64,000 bases of DNA from Parvularcula sp. LCG005 (lineage in GTDB: Bacteria; Pseudomonadota; Alphaproteobacteria; Caulobacterales; Parvularculaceae), in assembly GCF_032930845.1 (NCBI RefSeq), contig NZ_CP136758.1, positions 248,001 to 312,000 of the forward strand, written 5' to 3'. The notes below the pieces were generated by a model. The model was given only the letters and a program-made list of their open reading frames with translations. It did not search any database and had not been told where the DNA came from. This document shows positions 25,221 to 34,132 of this stretch, in pieces. The translations under genes and the position numbers were made by a program. The first letter of the stretch is position 1; each line of letters begins with the position of its first letter.

Positions 25221-26747
25221 ATGCGTAAACTTTTTCCTGCTGCCGCTCTCGCTGTTCTCTACAGCTTCGGGTCTTATGCTGCTGTTGCTGTCTCATCGCC
25301 AGCGGCCGCTCAAGTCGACGAAAAAGAAGAGAAACGGCGCAATTCCCAGACTCTCGGTTCAAAGACCGCGCAGGATCTTGGCAAAGCGCTGGATGCGGTG
25401 AACGCCGAGCCCGCAGACTATGCCACCGCCATGAATCTTCTGAATGGCCTGGCAAACCGCGATCTGCCTCCTTATGACCTCTCGACTGTCCTAGAGATCC
25501 GGGGTGCGGTTTACGCCCAGACCGACAAGGCCGCCGAGTCACTCCGCGACTTTGTCCGCGTTCTCGAAATCGACGCCCTGCCATTCGACCGGCTGAAGCA
25601 GATCCGCTACAACGTTGCGCAGCTCTACTTTGTGGAGGGTAACTACGCCCAGGCCATCCGTTTCATGCGTGAATATCTGGCGGGCGCGGACAATGTCGAA
25701 GATGCGAATGCGTGGTACATTCTTGCTGCTGCGTACGTGTCTCAGGATGATTACCAGAACGCTCGTGGCCCTGCCGAGAAAGTCATCCAGTACGATGCGA
25801 AAAAGCAGAAGAAGAACTACGATCTTCTCAACCTGATTTACTCGCAGCTGAATCTCAACGTTGAGCGTGGTAGACTGCTTGAGACGATGATCGAACTTTT
25901 CCCGAATCAGACCGAATACTGGGCGCAGCTTTCGGGCGCCTATTCCCAGGCTGGCCGCGACAAGGACGCGTTCTCGACACTTGAAGTGGCTTACAAGGCC
26001 GGTCTGATCAAGGATGAGCCGAAGATCGTGGCCCTTGCGCAATACTATTCTGCGCTTGACGATCCGTACCGTGGTGCCAAGCTGATCGAACAGGAAATGG
26101 CGACGGGTACGGTCAAGAAGACCCTGAAGAACCTTGAGCTTCTGGCTCAGCTTTGGTCCATGTCTCGCGATCAGAAGAAGGCGATTGCCGCTCTCGACCA
26201 GGCTGCAAAGCTCTCGGACAATGGTCAGCTCTACTACCGTCTTGGCCAGAGCTACATGGCTGATGAGCAGTATAGTGAGGCGGCCACCAACCTGAACCAA
26301 GCCCTGCAAAAGGGTGGCCTTTCAGAGCGCGATCGCGGCGACATCTACCTTCTCCTCGGCGCTGCCTATTTCAACATGGACAGTGATACGGCTGCGGGTC
26401 GTAACCGTGCTCGCCGGGCCTTTGCTCAGGCCGCCAATTACGCCAATGCGCGGACCTCGGCTCGCGGTTGGGTTGGATATATCGATGCTATTGAGGAGAC
26501 GCTGAGAGCGCAGGACGAAGTTGAGCGCCTGCAGCGTGAAGAACAGCGCCGTCGGAATATCGAGCGTTGTGAATCGATCGTGGATGTTGCCGAACTTGGC
26601 GGCACGGTGGAAGAATCTCGTCTGAGCGAGTGCCGGACGGTTCTGGCACGGGCTGCCGCTGGCGAAGAAATTGATGAGCCTGCGACCGAAGAAGCGCCTG
26701 AAGAGGCCGAAGATGCGGCTACTGAAGAAGAGCCTAGCGCTGGCTGA
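25221..26747 (+). CDS. Periplasmic TPR protein closing the TonB operon
   Basis: A protein of 508 residues from ATG 25221. The longer frame from 25089 overlaps tonB, whereas MRKLFPAAALAVLYSFGSYA is a proper signal peptide cleaved near AAAQ. The body is built of tetratricopeptide repeats (about residues 60-420), for instance GNYAQAIRFMREYL, DYQNARGPAEKVIQ and QYSEAATNLNQALQKGGL. The last 40 residues are very acidic (EEAPEEAEDAATEEE). A TPR protein at the end of DUF3450-TtpC-ExbB-ExbD-TonB clusters is common and has been linked to full TonB2 function in Vibrio. It may hold outer-membrane partners. The gene ends 21 bases before a strong terminator. Confidence 0.83.
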   Translation: MRKLFPAAALAVLYSFGSYAAVAVSSPAAAQVDEKEEKRRNSQTLGSKTAQDLGKALDAVNAEPADYATAMNLLNGLANRDLPPYDLSTVLEIRGAVYAQTDKAAESLRDFVRVLEIDALPFDRLKQIRYNVAQLYFVEGNYAQAIRFMREYLAGADNVEDANAWYILAAAYVSQDDYQNARGPAEKVIQYDAKKQKKNYDLLNLIYSQLNLNVERGRLLETMIELFPNQTEYWAQLSGAYSQAGRDKDAFSTLEVAYKAGLIKDEPKIVALAQYYSALDDPYRGAKLIEQEMATGTVKKTLKNLELLAQLWSMSRDQKKAIAALDQAAKLSDNGQLYYRLGQSYMADEQYSEAATNLNQALQKGGLSERDRGDIYLLLGAAYFNMDSDTAAGRNRARRAFAQAANYANARTSARGWVGYIDAIEETLRAQDEVERLQREEQRRRNIERCESIVDVAELGGTVEESRLSECRTVLARAAAGEEIDEPATEEAPEEAEDAATEEEPSAG

Positions 26748-26768
26748 TCTCTGGATCACAAATCACGA

Positions 26769-26799
26769 AAAGGCCGCTCTGATGAGCGGCCTTTTTTGT
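26769..26799 (+). terminator. Rho-independent terminator of the TonB operon
   Basis: The stem AGGCCGCTC / GAGCGGCCT around a TGAT loop is followed by six T residues on the plus strand. An A-run on the other side gives a shorter T-run for the convergent mnmC transcript, so it may serve both directions. Confidence 0.88.
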
Positions 26800-26837
26800 T
26801 TCAGTGTTGCGGGAGAGGTATCGCGTGATCAAGCGGC

Positions 26838-28598
26838 CTAGGTTTGTCGACGTTGACGCCGCTGCTCAAAACGGTCCGCTGCGATCATCTGCTGGACTGA
26901 TCTCGTCAGGGGCGAGATGGTTTCGGTAACCATCGCTGTCAGGTGAGCCGCTAGCAGAGGGGCTGTTGAAAGTCCCCGCGAGCCCAGCCCGCCGAGGACA
27001 TATGATCGTTGCCTGTTGGTGCCATGTACTGACACAACGGGACCGCAGATGGGATGGCGGTCTGTTGTCACTGCCCGTTTGGCGGCACGCGCACCATTCG
27101 ATGTACCAAGCTTGTCTGCTGCCAGGCCCGACAGGCGCAGCGCGGCATGTCGATTTTGCGCAGAGCTTTCACCATTCGCCTCAACAGCCGCGTCGACAGC
27201 CGTGACGTCATAGGTCGCGCCGGCGGCAAAACCGTCGGCCCACGGCGCGATATAATGGCTGTTTGTCCGGATGGTGGACATGCCGGGTCCTTCCCACCAG
27301 TCCAACTGACCACGGGATGCAGTAAGGTCCGGACGGAGGAGCGGAACATGGTGAGCGAGCTGTGGCCCAACCGCGAAAATCACACAGTCGATATCCTGTC
27401 TGTCGGTCAGCCATTCGGTTTCAGACGCGTCGGCGATCTCTGTGTCGCTGATCAGCAGGCGAACAGCCTCCGCCGCTTTAAGCGTGGCCCCTGCGGGGAC
27501 ATGGAGATGGGCGTCCGGTGTCAGGACCAGGTCGCCATCGGCCCATAGTCCATTCTCCAGAACCTTTTGAAAACGTCTCTGTTGCTTCTGCTCTGTATCA
27601 AGAATGTGACCGCCTCTCACCAAGAGACAGTCGGGCGTCGCCTCGTTGTAAAAGCGCAAGGCGGAGAGAAAAGCATCGCGGTACAGATATGCCTGAGGCT
27701 CAGTTGAGGCATCGAGCCGCGGCATCAGGAGGCCAATTGGATTTCCTGACGCGCCACTTGCAGCGCCTGACGGATCCTGCAGCATCACATCGATGCCCGC
27801 CCGCTGGAGATGCCAGGAGAGGGACGCACCGGCGATCCCGGCGCCTGCAATAGCAACGCGGGCGGCTTTGGAGCGCGTGAATTCACCGGGCTTCCGACCA
27901 CGGAGCATTTGCCGCTTGCGGCCAAAGCCGGGTGTCCGGTCAACTTCAATTCCGGCGTCGGCCAAAGCGCGACGGACCGTGCCGGCAACGGTGAATGTCG
28001 ACAGGGTCCCGCCCGGTGCAATGTGCTGCGCAACCAGCGCCATCAGCTCAGGTGACCACATGTCCGGATTGGTCGACGGCGCAAAGCCATCAAGAAAGAA
28101 GGCGTCAGCCTTGAAAGGGCTGTCTTCGAGGCCTTGTACCGCAGACCCCATGGCGATGGTCAGTGTCACACGGCGATGCAGACGCAACTGGACCAGGCCC
28201 GGCCGCGCTGGCGGATAGAGATCGCGCAGCGCATGCGCCATGACGGCCAGTTCGGGCCATCGCTCAGCCACATCGCCCAGCAAGGCCTGCAGGGTCGATT
28301 GAGGTAGCGGGTGAGCTTCCGCGGACCACAGGCTCAGATGTGTATCGGTCGGCGCAACGGACAGGAAGAGAGCTGCGGCCGCAAGGCAGTTCAGGCCCGT
28401 GCCGAAACCGAGCTCGCCAATGACGAAATGTTGACCCGGGGTCAGCGCTGCGAAGCGGTCGGGCAGGTCGTTGCCGTCCAGGAAAACGTGACGAACCTCC
28501 GCGAGACCATCCTCAGGCTGAAAATAGATATCGCCGAAGGTTGTTGACCTGATGGCCATGCCGTCGATCTGGAGCGACGGGGCCGTCAGCCGTGTCAT
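26838..28598 (-). CDS. mnmC: tRNA 5-methylaminomethyl-2-thiouridine biosynthesis bifunctional protein MnmC
   Basis: A protein of 586 residues from ATG 28598; a longer frame to 29027 is an artefact inside the upstream gene. The N-terminal domain (about 1-215, MnmC2/MTase) has GQHFVIGELGFGTGLNCLAA as the SAM site and DAFFLDGFAPSTNPDMWS near residue 155. The C-terminal FAD-dependent oxidase (about 235-580) starts with VAIAGAGIAGASLSWHLQRA, a dinucleotide-binding loop, and ends in VLGGLGSRGLSTAP. It converts cmnm5(s2)U34 to nm5U and then methylates it to mnm5U in tRNA wobble positions. Its start overlaps the stop of the transglycosylase gene by four bases (ATGA, 28595-28598). Confidence 0.9.
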   Translation of the reverse strand: MTRLTAPSLQIDGMAIRSTTFGDIYFQPEDGLAEVRHVFLDGNDLPDRFAALTPGQHFVIGELGFGTGLNCLAAAALFLSVAPTDTHLSLWSAEAHPLPQSTLQALLGDVAERWPELAVMAHALRDLYPPARPGLVQLRLHRRVTLTIAMGSAVQGLEDSPFKADAFFLDGFAPSTNPDMWSPELMALVAQHIAPGGTLSTFTVAGTVRRALADAGIEVDRTPGFGRKRQMLRGRKPGEFTRSKAARVAIAGAGIAGASLSWHLQRAGIDVMLQDPSGAASGASGNPIGLLMPRLDASTEPQAYLYRDAFLSALRFYNEATPDCLLVRGGHILDTEQKQQRRFQKVLENGLWADGDLVLTPDAHLHVPAGATLKAAEAVRLLISDTEIADASETEWLTDRQDIDCVIFAVGPQLAHHVPLLRPDLTASRGQLDWWEGPGMSTIRTNSHYIAPWADGFAAGATYDVTAVDAAVEANGESSAQNRHAALRLSGLAADKLGTSNGARAAKRAVTTDRHPICGPVVSVHGTNRQRSYVLGGLGSRGLSTAPLLAAHLTAMVTETISPLTRSVQQMIAADRFEQRRQRRQT

Positions 28599-29809
28599 GA
28601 GGCCGTAAGCGCGGCCAGTGTCTTGGCCGAGGCGTAACCGTCCGCCGGCACGCCCTGCGCCCGTTGCCAGGCTTTCAGGGCCTTGCGTGTACCTGCGCCG
28701 ATGATGCCGTCTACCGGACCGGGGTCGTACCCTTTGTCCGCGAGGGTCTGCTGCAGCTGTTTCCTCTCGTCGAGGGACAGTGGGCGGTCGTCGCGCGGCC
28801 AGTCCTGGGCAAGGGTGATGGAGCGTCCGGCAATCGCATTGCTCAGCATACCCACACCGAGCGCATAGGATGTCGAATTGTTGTATTTGAGGATCGCGCG
28901 ATAATTGTCGAAGACCATAAAGGCTGGGCCGTTTGCTCCGGCCGGGACCAGGATCGATGCTGACGCGTTCAGGTCGGCCATATCCGACAGGCTGCCCGTC
29001 GGTGTCCGCACGCCCATGGAGTACCACTGTGCAACGGTTTTTTCGGTGTCGAGCGACGCATCACCGTAGTCAAATTCTGCCGGCACCATCACTTCCATTC
29101 CCCACGGTTGACCGGCCTTGTAGCCGGACCGTTTGAGATAGTTGGCGGTCGACGCAAAAATGTCGGCGTGGTTGGTCCACAGATTGCGGTGACCGTCACC
29201 GTCCTCATCGACCGCGTAAGCCAAGTAGGTGGTGGGAATGAACTGCGTCTGCCCCATCGCGCCGGCCCATGATCCTTTGAGCTGGCTGCGATCTGCATAG
29301 TCCTTGTCGAGGATGGTCAGGGCGCCAATCAACTGGGATTTGCCAAAGAATGTTCTCCGGCCTTTATAGGCCATGGTGGCAAGTGACGACACGACATCGT
29401 GGTCGCCCATGATTTTCCCATAGGCGGACTCGAGCCCCCAGATGGCGGCAATGATGGCCCGGTCGACACCGTATTTTTCTTCCACTGCTGCCAGCGTGTC
29501 GTTGCGCAGAGTGGCATTCGTGATGCCATCATTGACGCGCCGTTCGGATACAGCGCTTTCAAGATAGGACCATACGGGGCGATTGAATTCTGGCTGGTTG
29601 CTGTCGCGCTCGAACACGATCGGCAGCGGCTCGGCCGTCGCCATCTCACGGGTGTAAGTCTCGGCGCTGATGCCTGCGGCCAGGGCTTCGCTGCGGAAAG
29701 ACTGGCGGAAAGCGTCGAATTCGGGATCGGCGGCATGGGCTGCGCTGACAAGGGCACCCATCACGGCGATTGGGGCTACGGCCTGAATGACCCATTTGAA
29801 CGCTGCCAT
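28595..29809 (-). CDS. Lytic murein transglycosylase (MltB-like) with peptidoglycan-binding domain
   Basis: A protein of 404 residues from ATG 29809, which has a perfect AGGAGG site. The signal peptide runs to about AHAAD. The catalytic domain (about 30-320) has IIAAIWGLESAYGKIMGDHD, with the catalytic Glu in WGLES, and GSWAGAMGQTQFIPTTYLAY. This is the SLT_2 (MltB) family, which cleaves the MurNAc-GlcNAc bond with formation of a 1,6-anhydro end. A PG_binding_1 domain (about 340-400) ends the protein, with LADKGYDPGPVDGIIG and TRKALKAWQRAQG. It is periplasmic. The absence of a lipobox sets it apart from E. coli MltB. It is coupled to mnmC by a 4-base overlap. Confidence 0.88.
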   Translation of the reverse strand: MAAFKWVIQAVAPIAVMGALVSAAHAADPEFDAFRQSFRSEALAAGISAETYTREMATAEPLPIVFERDSNQPEFNRPVWSYLESAVSERRVNDGITNATLRNDTLAAVEEKYGVDRAIIAAIWGLESAYGKIMGDHDVVSSLATMAYKGRRTFFGKSQLIGALTILDKDYADRSQLKGSWAGAMGQTQFIPTTYLAYAVDEDGDGHRNLWTNHADIFASTANYLKRSGYKAGQPWGMEVMVPAEFDYGDASLDTEKTVAQWYSMGVRTPTGSLSDMADLNASASILVPAGANGPAFMVFDNYRAILKYNNSTSYALGVGMLSNAIAGRSITLAQDWPRDDRPLSLDERKQLQQTLADKGYDPGPVDGIIGAGTRKALKAWQRAQGVPADGYASAKTLAALTAS

Positions 29810-29897
29810 ATTATCCTCCTCGACGTGCTTTCGCTTCTCAACCCTTATAGCCCGCAATCCGGTCGCGCGCCAATGAGAAGGCCGTTAGCTGAAAAGG

Positions 29898-30998
29898 TTA
29901 AAGGGAAGTGTAAACAGCCTCGACCAGTGCAATCGCGCGGGGGTCCCCGACCAGCGCCGGGGACATCTTGTTGGGGACGAAGGCGACGGAGAGACCATGT
30001 GCGGGATCGGCAATGGTCAGTGCACCGCCAAAGCCATAATGCCCGACCGCCGTGGCCGACGGCCCCAGATATCCGTGAGTGTTGCGCATGACGCCCGCGC
30101 CCCAGGACAGGTCGAAGGGCAGGACGAGATCGTCACCGCGAATGCGTTCGGTCGTCGCCTGTGCCCGGCTGTCGGCACCGGCGACCACATGGTCGCGAAC
30201 ATTGCCTGTCGCGAAAGCCTGCATCACACCTGCAAGCCCCCGCGCCGTTGCGTGCATGTTGGATGCCGGAATTTCCGCGGCCATCCATTGGTCCCGGTCA
30301 ACACCAGCCGGGGCTGACCAACGTTCAAGGAAGGCGGCTTTTTTCGGCGGCGTGATCGTGCCGAGATCCGGCGCTGCGGGTGGTTTGACCATGGCGCCGA
30401 CGCGCTCGACCTGCGGCGCTTCAAGGCCGCAATAGACGTCAACGCCCCAGTGTTTCAGGGCCGTACCGATCGTCTTGCCCGTCTGGCGCCGAAAGATCTC
30501 ACCGGCGATAAAACCGAACGTCTGCGGATGATAGCCGTTCTGTGTCCCGGGCGGCCACATGGGCGCGTGGCCGGCGATCTGCGCGCATGTCGCATCCCAG
30601 TCGAGCCAGATGGCCGGGTCAACCGGCTCGGGAAATCCGGGTACGCCCGACTGATGGGACAGGGCCTGAGCGATGGTCAGCTCGTCCTTTCCGTGGGCGC
30701 CAAAGGCGGGCCAGATATCGGCGACGCGAACATCATAGTCGATCTCGCCGCGCTCCACCGCGCCCATGATCAGCGCGGCCGTCACGGCTTTACCAGCGGA
30801 ATAGACGCAGCACAGCGTATCGCCAAAGGCGGTCGTTTTCTGGCGATCCTTCCACCCGGCGGTGAGGTCGAGCACGGGTTCGCCGCCAATGATGACAGCG
30901 ACACTGGCGCCGAGATTGTCGCCGCTTTCAATGCTTTGGACCAGCACATCGGCCACGGCCGTGAAGCGATCGTCGCAGTGTCCAACAGGATCGGTCAT
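29898..30998 (-). CDS. Serine hydrolase of the beta-lactamase class C / EstB esterase family
   Basis: A protein of 366 residues from ATG 30998, just one base after the stop of the upstream lipoprotein gene. CCVYSAGKAVTAALIMGAVE carries the S-x-x-K catalytic motif (SAGK). GYHPQTFGFIAGEIFRRQTG supplies the Tyr of the second motif in the form found in family VIII esterases. GHYGFGGALTIADP gives the third, HYG in place of K-T-G. There is no signal peptide, so it is probably cytoplasmic and more likely an esterase than a true beta-lactamase. LTIAQALSHQSGVPGF is also typical of the family. The substrate is unknown. Confidence 0.82.
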   Translation of the reverse strand: MTDPVGHCDDRFTAVADVLVQSIESGDNLGASVAVIIGGEPVLDLTAGWKDRQKTTAFGDTLCCVYSAGKAVTAALIMGAVERGEIDYDVRVADIWPAFGAHGKDELTIAQALSHQSGVPGFPEPVDPAIWLDWDATCAQIAGHAPMWPPGTQNGYHPQTFGFIAGEIFRRQTGKTIGTALKHWGVDVYCGLEAPQVERVGAMVKPPAAPDLGTITPPKKAAFLERWSAPAGVDRDQWMAAEIPASNMHATARGLAGVMQAFATGNVRDHVVAGADSRAQATTERIRGDDLVLPFDLSWGAGVMRNTHGYLGPSATAVGHYGFGGALTIADPAHGLSVAFVPNKMSPALVGDPRAIALVEAVYTSL

Positions 30999-30999
30999 A

Positions 31000-31299
31000 T
31001 CAGCTGATGATACAGGCAACGCTGGAGGCAGCAACGGCGCCGCCGATTTCAGGATCAGAGATCCGGCCCAAGGCATCAATCACCTCGAAGGGCGAGTTCT
31101 TGCTGGTCAGGGTCACCGTGAAATCCGCAAACTTGCGCAGCTGGCGGTCATTCAGGCGACGCTCAAGCTGATCGGCCATGCAGTCCGCCCGTGAAGCGCT
31201 CAACCCCAGTTCCTGCAACCGGTCTTCGATCGTGAATTTGGACACTGTGGAGCAGGCGCTGAGCGCCAGCGCGGACAGGATCAGGGCCAGTCGAACCAT
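31000..31299 (-). CDS. Small lipoprotein of unknown function
   Basis: A protein of 99 residues from ATG 31299, with AAGGAG upstream. MVRLALILSALALSACSTVS is a lipoprotein signal peptide with the lipobox LSAC. The mature part is one helical domain containing LGLSASRADCMADQLERRL, with a conserved-looking Cys, and FADFTVTLTSKNSP. Similar short lipoproteins are common in Alphaproteobacteria, but I cannot give a function. The gene ends next to the start of the serine hydrolase, so the two are probably cotranscribed, downstream of AMP nucleosidase. The longer frame to 31416 has no ribosome site and is not preferred. Confidence 0.7.
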   Translation of the reverse strand: MVRLALILSALALSACSTVSKFTIEDRLQELGLSASRADCMADQLERRLNDRQLRKFADFTVTLTSKNSPFEVIDALGRISDPEIGGAVAASSVACIIS

Positions 31300-31357
31300 G
31301 GGAATAGTCTCCTTTGTCATCATGTAGCTGGGCGCTATCGCCGGGCAAATGACGGGA

Positions 31358-32830
31358 TCAGCGGAAGGGCGGCTCGTCAAAGCTGCGCAGCTTGCGGGAG
31401 TGCAGGGTCTTGGCATCGTGGGTCCGGAAGTGCTCCAGCGCCTCGATCCCGATCTTCATGTGCTCGCCAATGGCCCGCTCATAGAAACGGTTGGCAGCGC
31501 CGGGCAGTTTGATTTCGCCGTGCAGCGGCTTGTCCGAGACGCAGAGCAGCGTGCCGTAGGGCACACGGAAGCGGTAGCCGTTTGCCGCCACCGTTGCGCT
31601 TTCCATGTCGATGGCAATAGCGCGGGCGAGATCAAGGCGACGGGCCTCCTCAGCGAAGCGCAATTCCCAGTTCCGGTCGGCGTGGGTCACAACGGTTCCG
31701 GTGCGCAGGCGCTGTTTCAGCGCCTTGCCATCATCGCCGGTGATCTTCGCGGCGGCTTCGGTCAGCGCCAGCTGGATTTCTGCGATCGGCGGGACGGGAA
31801 TTTCGGGCGGCAGGACATCATCAAGAACCCGGTCCGACCGCAGATAGGCGTGCGCCAGTACGTAGTCGCCAAGCCGTTGGGAATGACGCAGCCCCCCGCA
31901 ATGCCCGACCATGATCCAGCATTGTGGGCGCAGCACGGCCAGGTGATCAGTGATCGTCTTGGCGTTTGAAGGACCAACGCCGATATTGACGAGGGTAATA
32001 CCCTTATTGTCCTTGGCCTTCAGGTGATAGCACGGCATCTGGTAACGGCGCCAAGGGCTGGCCTGAACCTGCTCCGTCGCATCGGCCGTGTCGGCTGTGA
32101 CCCGCACCCCGCCAGGGGCAACAAATTCTTCGTAATCGACGCCATCCTGACGCAGGCGATCAATGCCCAGTTCGACGAATTCATCCATGTACCGATGATA
32201 GTTCGTGAACAGAATAAATTCCTGGAAATCTTCCGGGTCCGTTCCCGTGTAGTGCTTCAGGCGCTGCAGGGAGTAGTCCGTGCGCAGGGCAGAGAACAGA
32301 GACAGGGGACGCACCCCTGTGCCTTCGCCCACCATCATGGACGGCGTTTCGGTCGTGCCGTCGGCGATATGATCGCTGATGGTGGCAAGATCCGGAGTGG
32401 GAAAATGGCGTGCCAGTTCAGAGGGCGGGACGGACTCCACATCCACGCCCTTCGCCGTATCGATGACGTAAGGGTAGGGGATGTCGTCCTTGGACCAGCC
32501 AACGCTGGCTTCGATTTCGTAATGATCAAAGAGGAGCTGCAGCTGTTTGGTCAGATAACGCTGGAACAGGGCGGGGCGCGCCACGTCCGTCTCGTACACA
32601 CCAGGCGCCTCGAATTTGCCAAAGGCGGATGAGATCGGCGGCACTGCGCCGTCGGGCTGATAGATGATGCGAAGTTTCGGATAGGGGAAACGGGCGTTCT
32701 TGGCCGGTGGCGTACCGTCATTCACATAGGCGCTGAACGCCTCACGCAGCTTTTCCGCACTCTGGGCGTAGCGCGTGATCAATTTCTGTACAGCTTCCTC
32801 GGCCGAGGTGACGGTTTCCCACTGGCTCAT
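31358..32830 (-). CDS. amn: AMP nucleosidase
   Basis: A protein of 490 residues, close to the usual family length. The N-terminal regulatory domain (about 1-170) contains the FPYPKLRIIYQPDG segment. The C-terminal part has the purine-nucleoside phosphorylase fold: GITLVNIGVGPSNAKTITDH, MVGHCGGLRHSQRLGDYVLA and ARAIAIDMESATVAANGYRF, the last with the catalytic-region Glu of MESA. The enzyme splits AMP into adenine and ribose 5-phosphate, in purine salvage and control of adenylate levels. The 28-residue YMDEFVELGIDRL region near the middle also matches AMP nucleosidases. It is divergent from galE across 312 bases. Confidence 0.92.
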   Translation of the reverse strand: MSQWETVTSAEEAVQKLITRYAQSAEKLREAFSAYVNDGTPPAKNARFPYPKLRIIYQPDGAVPPISSAFGKFEAPGVYETDVARPALFQRYLTKQLQLLFDHYEIEASVGWSKDDIPYPYVIDTAKGVDVESVPPSELARHFPTPDLATISDHIADGTTETPSMMVGEGTGVRPLSLFSALRTDYSLQRLKHYTGTDPEDFQEFILFTNYHRYMDEFVELGIDRLRQDGVDYEEFVAPGGVRVTADTADATEQVQASPWRRYQMPCYHLKAKDNKGITLVNIGVGPSNAKTITDHLAVLRPQCWIMVGHCGGLRHSQRLGDYVLAHAYLRSDRVLDDVLPPEIPVPPIAEIQLALTEAAAKITGDDGKALKQRLRTGTVVTHADRNWELRFAEEARRLDLARAIAIDMESATVAANGYRFRVPYGTLLCVSDKPLHGEIKLPGAANRFYERAIGEHMKIGIEALEHFRTHDAKTLHSRKLRSFDEPPFR

Positions 32831-33142
32831 TCTCTATCCAATCTCTTCATTCTCGCGGGCTGGCGCGCATCCGCACGGGCAGAAGCGTGGGCCATAGGGC
32901 GCGGGCCGGCACCGGGCCGACTGACATCTGTTCTGTATCGGCGGCGCTCGCGCGAAAGTCACGCACCAACGCCGCTTGAAAGTGTTTCGCTATATGCCAG
33001 ATGAGGCTGCGCATTCAAATGCCCCGCCCGCGCCGCATTCTGGTGTTTTCCCGGCGCGTAATCCCTTTGAAACGCACTGGCCCTATGACCCTTGGGCGAT
33101 TAAGCGCCGTGATGTAAGGTTTTGGCGAGAGGGAGCTGTCCG
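32831..33142. other. Intergenic region between divergent amn and galE
   Basis: These 312 bases must hold the promoters of both genes. A 62-codon frame (32976-33164, plus strand) is the only open frame; it starts at TTG, overlaps galE and has no recognisable features, so I do not call it. GAGAGGGAG (33127-33135) is the ribosome site of galE. No hairpin, repeat or convincing -35/-10 pair is seen. Confidence 0.5.
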
Positions 33143-34132
33143 ATGGCAAGCGAGAAATTACTGATTACCGGCGGCGCAGGATATATTGGCAGCCATGTGG
33201 CATGGGCCGCGGCCGATGCAGGCCGGGACATCATCGTGATTGATGACCTGTCGACCGGCCGGGAGGCGAACGTCCCACCAAGCGCCGAGTTTGTTGAGGG
33301 GCGCCTTGAGGACCATGACCTCCTGAACAAGCTGATCGGCGATCCGTCCGTGGTGGCGGTGCTGCATTTCGCCGGCAAGATCATCGTTCCTGAATCCGTC
33401 AGTGATCCTATCAAATATTATCGAGACAATACCTGCGCCACGCTCGAAATCCTGTCGCGGATGGTCGACACCGGCAAGAAAGCCGTGCTGTTTTCGTCGA
33501 CGGCCGCCGTTTATGAGCCGCAGGATGAAAGCGGCCCCTTGGTTGAAGATGCGCCCAAGACACCCTTGTCCCCCTACGGACAGTCCAAATTGATGACCGA
33601 GGCGATGATCCGGGATATCGGCATCGCACACGGGTTGAGCGCGGCCATCCTGCGCTATTTCAATGTGGCGGGCGCAGATCCAAAAGGGCGGACGGGACAG
33701 TCGGGCCCGAATTCGACGCACCTCATCAAGGTGGCCTGCCAGACCGCCCTTGGCCAGCGCGATAAGCTCAGCCTTTACGGTGATGACTATCCAACGCCGG
33801 ACGGGACCTGCATTCGCGACTATATCCATGTCTCCGACCTGGCGGCCGCCCATCTCCTCGCACTGGATCACGTTCTCGCGAATCCCGGTCAGGTCACACT
33901 GAATTGCGGCTATGGCCGTGGCTCCTCTGTCTGGGAAGTGATCCGCGCGGTCGAGGAAGTGACGGGGAAACCGCTGCCCGTGGATGTGGTGGACCGTCGT
34001 CCGGGTGACGCGCCGTCTCTCGTGGCCGATAACAGCCGGATCATGGAGCTTCTGGACTGGCACCCGCAGCATGACAGCCTGACGGAGATGGCCAGTTCTG
34101 CCCTCGAATGGGAGCGCAAGCTCAATCAATGA
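33143..34132 (+). CDS. galE: UDP-glucose 4-epimerase
   Basis: A protein of 329 residues from ATG 33143; an in-frame TTG at 33122 is less likely. LLITGGAGYIGSHVAWAAAD holds the GxxGxxG NAD-binding loop. VLHFAGKIIVPESVSDP then VLFSSTAAVYE give the catalytic Ser/Thr region, and PLSPYGQSKLMTEAM the Tyr-x-x-x-Lys pair. IRDYIHVSDLAAAHLLALDH is the usual extended-SDR segment. It interconverts UDP-glucose and UDP-galactose, supplying sugar donors for surface glycans. The stop overlaps the start of the following secreted protein (ATGA, 34129-34132), a tight coupling that suggests a shared role in polysaccharide metabolism. Confidence 0.9.
   Translation: MASEKLLITGGAGYIGSHVAWAAADAGRDIIVIDDLSTGREANVPPSAEFVEGRLEDHDLLNKLIGDPSVVAVLHFAGKIIVPESVSDPIKYYRDNTCATLEILSRMVDTGKKAVLFSSTAAVYEPQDESGPLVEDAPKTPLSPYGQSKLMTEAMIRDIGIAHGLSAAILRYFNVAGADPKGRTGQSGPNSTHLIKVACQTALGQRDKLSLYGDDYPTPDGTCIRDYIHVSDLAAAHLLALDHVLANPGQVTLNCGYGRGSSVWEVIRAVEEVTGKPLPVDVVDRRPGDAPSLVADNSRIMELLDWHPQHDSLTEMASSALEWERKLNQ

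Noticed and set aside
28599-29027. 143-residue N-terminal extension of mnmC
   Set aside because: The extension lies inside the transglycosylase gene and is low-complexity Arg/Gly; ATG 28598 overlaps the upstream stop and matches the MnmC start.
32976-33164. Possible 62-residue protein between amn and galE
   Set aside because: TTG start, no ribosome site, overlaps galE and shows no known motif.
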